A DNA stretch of 64,000 nt from Pseudonocardia autotrophica (GTDB lineage: Bacteria > Actinomycetota > Actinomycetes > Mycobacteriales > Pseudonocardiaceae). This document shows, in pieces, positions 61,605 to 64,000 of this stretch; positions within the stretch are counted from its first letter, which is position 1; every line of letters begins with the position of its first letter. The notes beneath the pieces are model-generated. The model saw only the letters and a list, made by a program, of their open reading frames with translations. It was not told the origin of the DNA and searched no databases. Both the position numbers and the translations under genes were made by a program. The stretch is from the NCBI RefSeq assembly GCF_003945385.1, contig NZ_AP018920.1, forward strand, positions 1,550,001 to 1,614,000, given 5' to 3'.

Positions 61605-62081
61605 GTGCTCGTGTCATCGGAGGAGCGTCGCGGTGCGGGGGCCGGCAGCAGCGGGTCGACGGCGTCGTCGTCGGGTCCGCGGTCGGCTGGTGGTCCGTCG
61701 CCGCGTCCGTCGCGTAGGTCGTTCAGCGCGGAATACAAGCTGGCGATCGTCGCGGAGTATGAGAACGCGCCGAACGGTGAGAAGGGCGCGGTCCTGCGCC
61801 GGGAGGGCCTGTATTCGTCGCACGTGATCGAGTGGACCCGGGCCCGGGACGTCGGCGCGCTGGAGGGCGTAGCCGATTCGAGGCGGTCGGCGAAACGTCC
61901 GAAGCGGTCGGCGGAGGCGGCCGAGTTGGAACGGCTCCGGGCCCGGAACGCGAAACTCGAATCCGACCTGACGAAGACGCGGACCGCGTTGGACATCATG
62001 GGAAAAGCGCACGCGCTCTTGGAGCAGCTGTCCGAGAGCGCGGACGACCAGGAACCACCGGCGCCGCGGAAGCGGCGTTGA
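61605..62081 (+). CDS. IS3-family transposase OrfA (copy 2)
   Basis: 158 aa, identical to OrfA of copy 1; slippery GGGAAAA at 62000-62006 in the same phase. Confidence 0.9.
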   Translation: MLVSSEERRGAGAGSSGSTASSSGPRSAGGPSPRPSRRSFSAEYKLAIVAEYENAPNGEKGAVLRREGLYSSHVIEWTRARDVGALEGVADSRRSAKRPKRSAEAAELERLRARNAKLESDLTKTRTALDIMGKAHALLEQLSESADDQEPPAPRKRR

Positions 62082-63088
62082 ACGGCGCGTTCACCGAGTT
62101 GCGCGCCGCTGAGGTGTCGATCAAGGCGGCGTGCGCGTTGACCGGTCGGTCGCGGGCCACGCACTACCGCCGCGCCGACCCGGCGGGGGTGACGCTCGGG
62201 CCGCTGCACGGCCCGCACCGTGCGCGCCGGCTCCCGCCCTCGACGATCACCGACGACGAGCGTGCCGCCGTGCTCGCGCTGCTGAACTCCGAGGACTACC
62301 GGGATCTGGCCATTCCGCAGGTGTGGGCCCGGGAGCTCGACGAGGGCCGGTGGTGGTGCTCGCAGTCGAGCATGTACCGGATCGCCCGCGCAGCGGGTCA
62401 GAACCGGGAACGGCGCGCCCAGGCCACGCATCCGCCGCGGGTGCGCCCGGAGCTGGTCGCTCATGGCCCGAGCGAGGTGTGGTCGTGGGACATCACCGCG
62501 CTGAAGGGCCCGCGGAAGGGCGAGTGGTACAAGCTGTATGTGGTGCTCGACATCTTCTCCCGCTACGTAGTCGGATGGCTCGCCGCGAACGCTGAGGATG
62601 CCGTCGTGGCGAAGGATTTCCTCGCCGACGCAGTCGCCCGCAACCACGTCATCCCGCAGACGATTCATGCCGACCGGGGCGGGTCGATGACCTCGAAACC
62701 GGTATCGGAGCTGATGGTCGATCTCGGTATCTGCCGGTCACATTCCCGGCCGCAGTGCTCGAATGACAACCCGTTCTCCGAGGCGCAGTTCAAGACGCTG
62801 AAGTACGTGCCGGACTTCCCGGACCGGTTCGGCTCGCTCGCTGATGCCCGCGCGTTCTGCGAGCGGTTCTTCGAGCACTACAACCACGAGCATCGGCACT
62901 CCGGCATCGGCATGCACACCCCGGCGTCGATCCACTTCGACACCGCGACCGAGGTCCGGGCTCAGCGTCAGACCGTCCTCGACCGCGCACACGCCCAGTA
63001 TCCCGAGCGATTCAGTCGCCGGCCCAGCCCGCCGCGCCTGCCCGAGCAGGCGTGGATCAATCAACCCGTCCTACAGCCAACTCAGTAA
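62078..63088 (+). CDS. IS3-family transposase OrfB (copy 2)
   Basis: 336 aa, identical to OrfB of copy 1 with the same DDE residues; expected to be expressed as OrfAB by -1 frameshifting. Confidence 0.92.
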   Translation: MNGAFTELRAAEVSIKAACALTGRSRATHYRRADPAGVTLGPLHGPHRARRLPPSTITDDERAAVLALLNSEDYRDLAIPQVWARELDEGRWWCSQSSMYRIARAAGQNRERRAQATHPPRVRPELVAHGPSEVWSWDITALKGPRKGEWYKLYVVLDIFSRYVVGWLAANAEDAVVAKDFLADAVARNHVIPQTIHADRGGSMTSKPVSELMVDLGICRSHSRPQCSNDNPFSEAQFKTLKYVPDFPDRFGSLADARAFCERFFEHYNHEHRHSGIGMHTPASIHFDTATEVRAQRQTVLDRAHAQYPERFSRRPSPPRLPEQAWINQPVLQPTQ

Positions 63089-63753
63089 GATCAACTGTCT
63101 CAGTTGACTTGACAGCTACCGCGGTACCTGCAGCTGACCCACAACGAGTGGGACCCGACCACGAAGACCTCGCGGCCCAAGGTGCTGCACAGCTTCGGCC
63201 GGGAGGACCAACTCGACCGCGACGCGATCAAGCGCCTGGTCGCGTCGCTGACGAGGCTGCTCGACCCGGCCACCGCTCTGACCGGCTCGCAGGCGCCCGG
63301 GGCGGCGGGGCTGGCGTTCACCTCCTCGCGCCCGGTCGGCGGCACCCTGGTCCTCGACGCGTTGTGGCGCCGCCTCGGGATCGACACCGTCATGACCCGG
63401 CTGCTCACCGGGCGCAAGCGCGACCCGCGCACCGAGCGGGTGCTGTTCGCGCTGGTGGCGAACCGGGCGCTGGCGCCGGGTTCGAAGCTGGCCGCCGCGG
63501 GCTGGGTGAACCGCCGCGCGCACATCGACGGCCTGGCCGAGACCTCCGACGACGCCTGCTACCGGGCGATGGACTGGCTCCTCGACATCGCCCCCGATCT
63601 GGAACGGGAGGTGTTCTGGCAGGTCGCGACCCTGCTCGATCACGAGGTCGACCTGCTGTTCTTCGACACCACCTCCACCTACTTCCAGACCGACGAGCCC
63701 GACGACCCGCTCGCCCGTGACGTCCGCGGGCGCCCGGTCCCCGACCAGGACCC

Positions 63754-63832
<79 letters not shown>

Positions 63833-64000
63833 GACACCGGCGGCGGGGTGGGGTTCCGGACTTACGGCAAGTCGAAGGACTCCCGTGACGACCTGCCCCA
63901 GGTCGTGATCGGCATGGCCGTCACCCGCGCCGGGATCCCGGTGCGGGTGTGGTGCTGGCCGGGCAACACCACCGACTCGGCGCTGATCCGCCAGGCCCGC

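Larger units (their letters stand above)
61532..63120 (+). mobile_element. IS3-family element, copy 2 (1589 bp)
   Basis: Same sequence as copy 1 as far as I compared, offset by 7258 bp, same orientation. Own 4-bp duplication GCGG at 61528-61531 and 63121-63124. Inserted into the IS1634 transposase gene. Confidence 0.9.

Noticed and set aside
54274..63120. Composite transposon bounded by the two IS3 copies
   Set aside because: Each copy has its own 4-bp target duplication and the outer flanks do not match, so they inserted independently.

Overview
The window is very GC-rich actinobacterial chromosome. Codon use, GTG starts, an actinobacterial integration host factor (mIHF), a SigC-like ECF sigma factor, an MftD-like flavoprotein, an IdeR/DmdR-type iron box and LCP cell-wall proteins fit a Pseudonocardia-like member of the Pseudonocardiales. 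The genus is inferred from gene content, not proven. No rRNA, tRNA or CRISPR array was seen.

Left part (1-38.3 kb) is orderly core and accessory chromosome. It holds a tricarboxylate-binding protein with a CitA/CitB-type two-component system; an alpha/beta-hydrolase lacking its nucleophile; mIHF; a type II NADH dehydrogenase; asparagine synthase; and a four-gene siderophore-uptake operon (binding protein, two permeases, ATPase) with overlapping stop/start codons behind an iron box. The ATPase of that operon is fused to a PPOX flavin-type domain. Next come an LCP protein with a giant disordered N-terminus, a lipoprotein, a LytTR regulator, an MftD-like flavoprotein, a MoaD-like/beta-propeller pair, an SDR, a PepSY/DUF5134/SigC cluster, a DUF71 ATP pyrophosphatase, a DegT aminotransferase facing a GMC oxidoreductase, a DICT-GGDEF protein, an aminotransferase, a UspA protein, a sugar porter, and a DHA2 drug exporter divergent from its TetR repressor across a near-perfect operator.

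Right part (38.3-64 kb) is an insertion-sequence-rich, partly decayed accessory region. An IS5-family element splits a membrane diguanylate cyclase gene, and an ISL3-family element follows with a clean 8-bp target duplication. At 42.48-43.20 kb lies the most unusual structure in the window: nine tiny genes at about 70-bp spacing. Each has its own ribosome binding site and encodes the hexapeptide MRNWHW or a one-residue variant. This resembles a multiplied version of the minimal biarylitide-type RiPP precursor genes, but no P450 is visible in the window. The array is followed by remnants of an amidase, a CGNR zinc-finger regulator and an EamA exporter, then a phytoene-desaturase-like oxidoreductase with a truncated SRPBCC partner, a truncated ANTAR gene, a desaturase, a dead and a live STAS gene, and a small orphan protein.

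From 50.6 kb a conflict/defence-type region begins: a VapBC45-like toxin-antitoxin pair, a TOTE-type primase-helicase, a serine recombinase split by an IS3 element, a HigBA-type pair, an HhH protein, a SLATT-like membrane protein and a truncated CD-NTase-like gene (a likely CBASS remnant). Two identical copies of another IS3-family element sit at 54.27-55.86 and 61.53-63.12 kb. Each has its own 4-bp target duplication, and the second interrupts an IS1634-family transposase that runs off the right edge.
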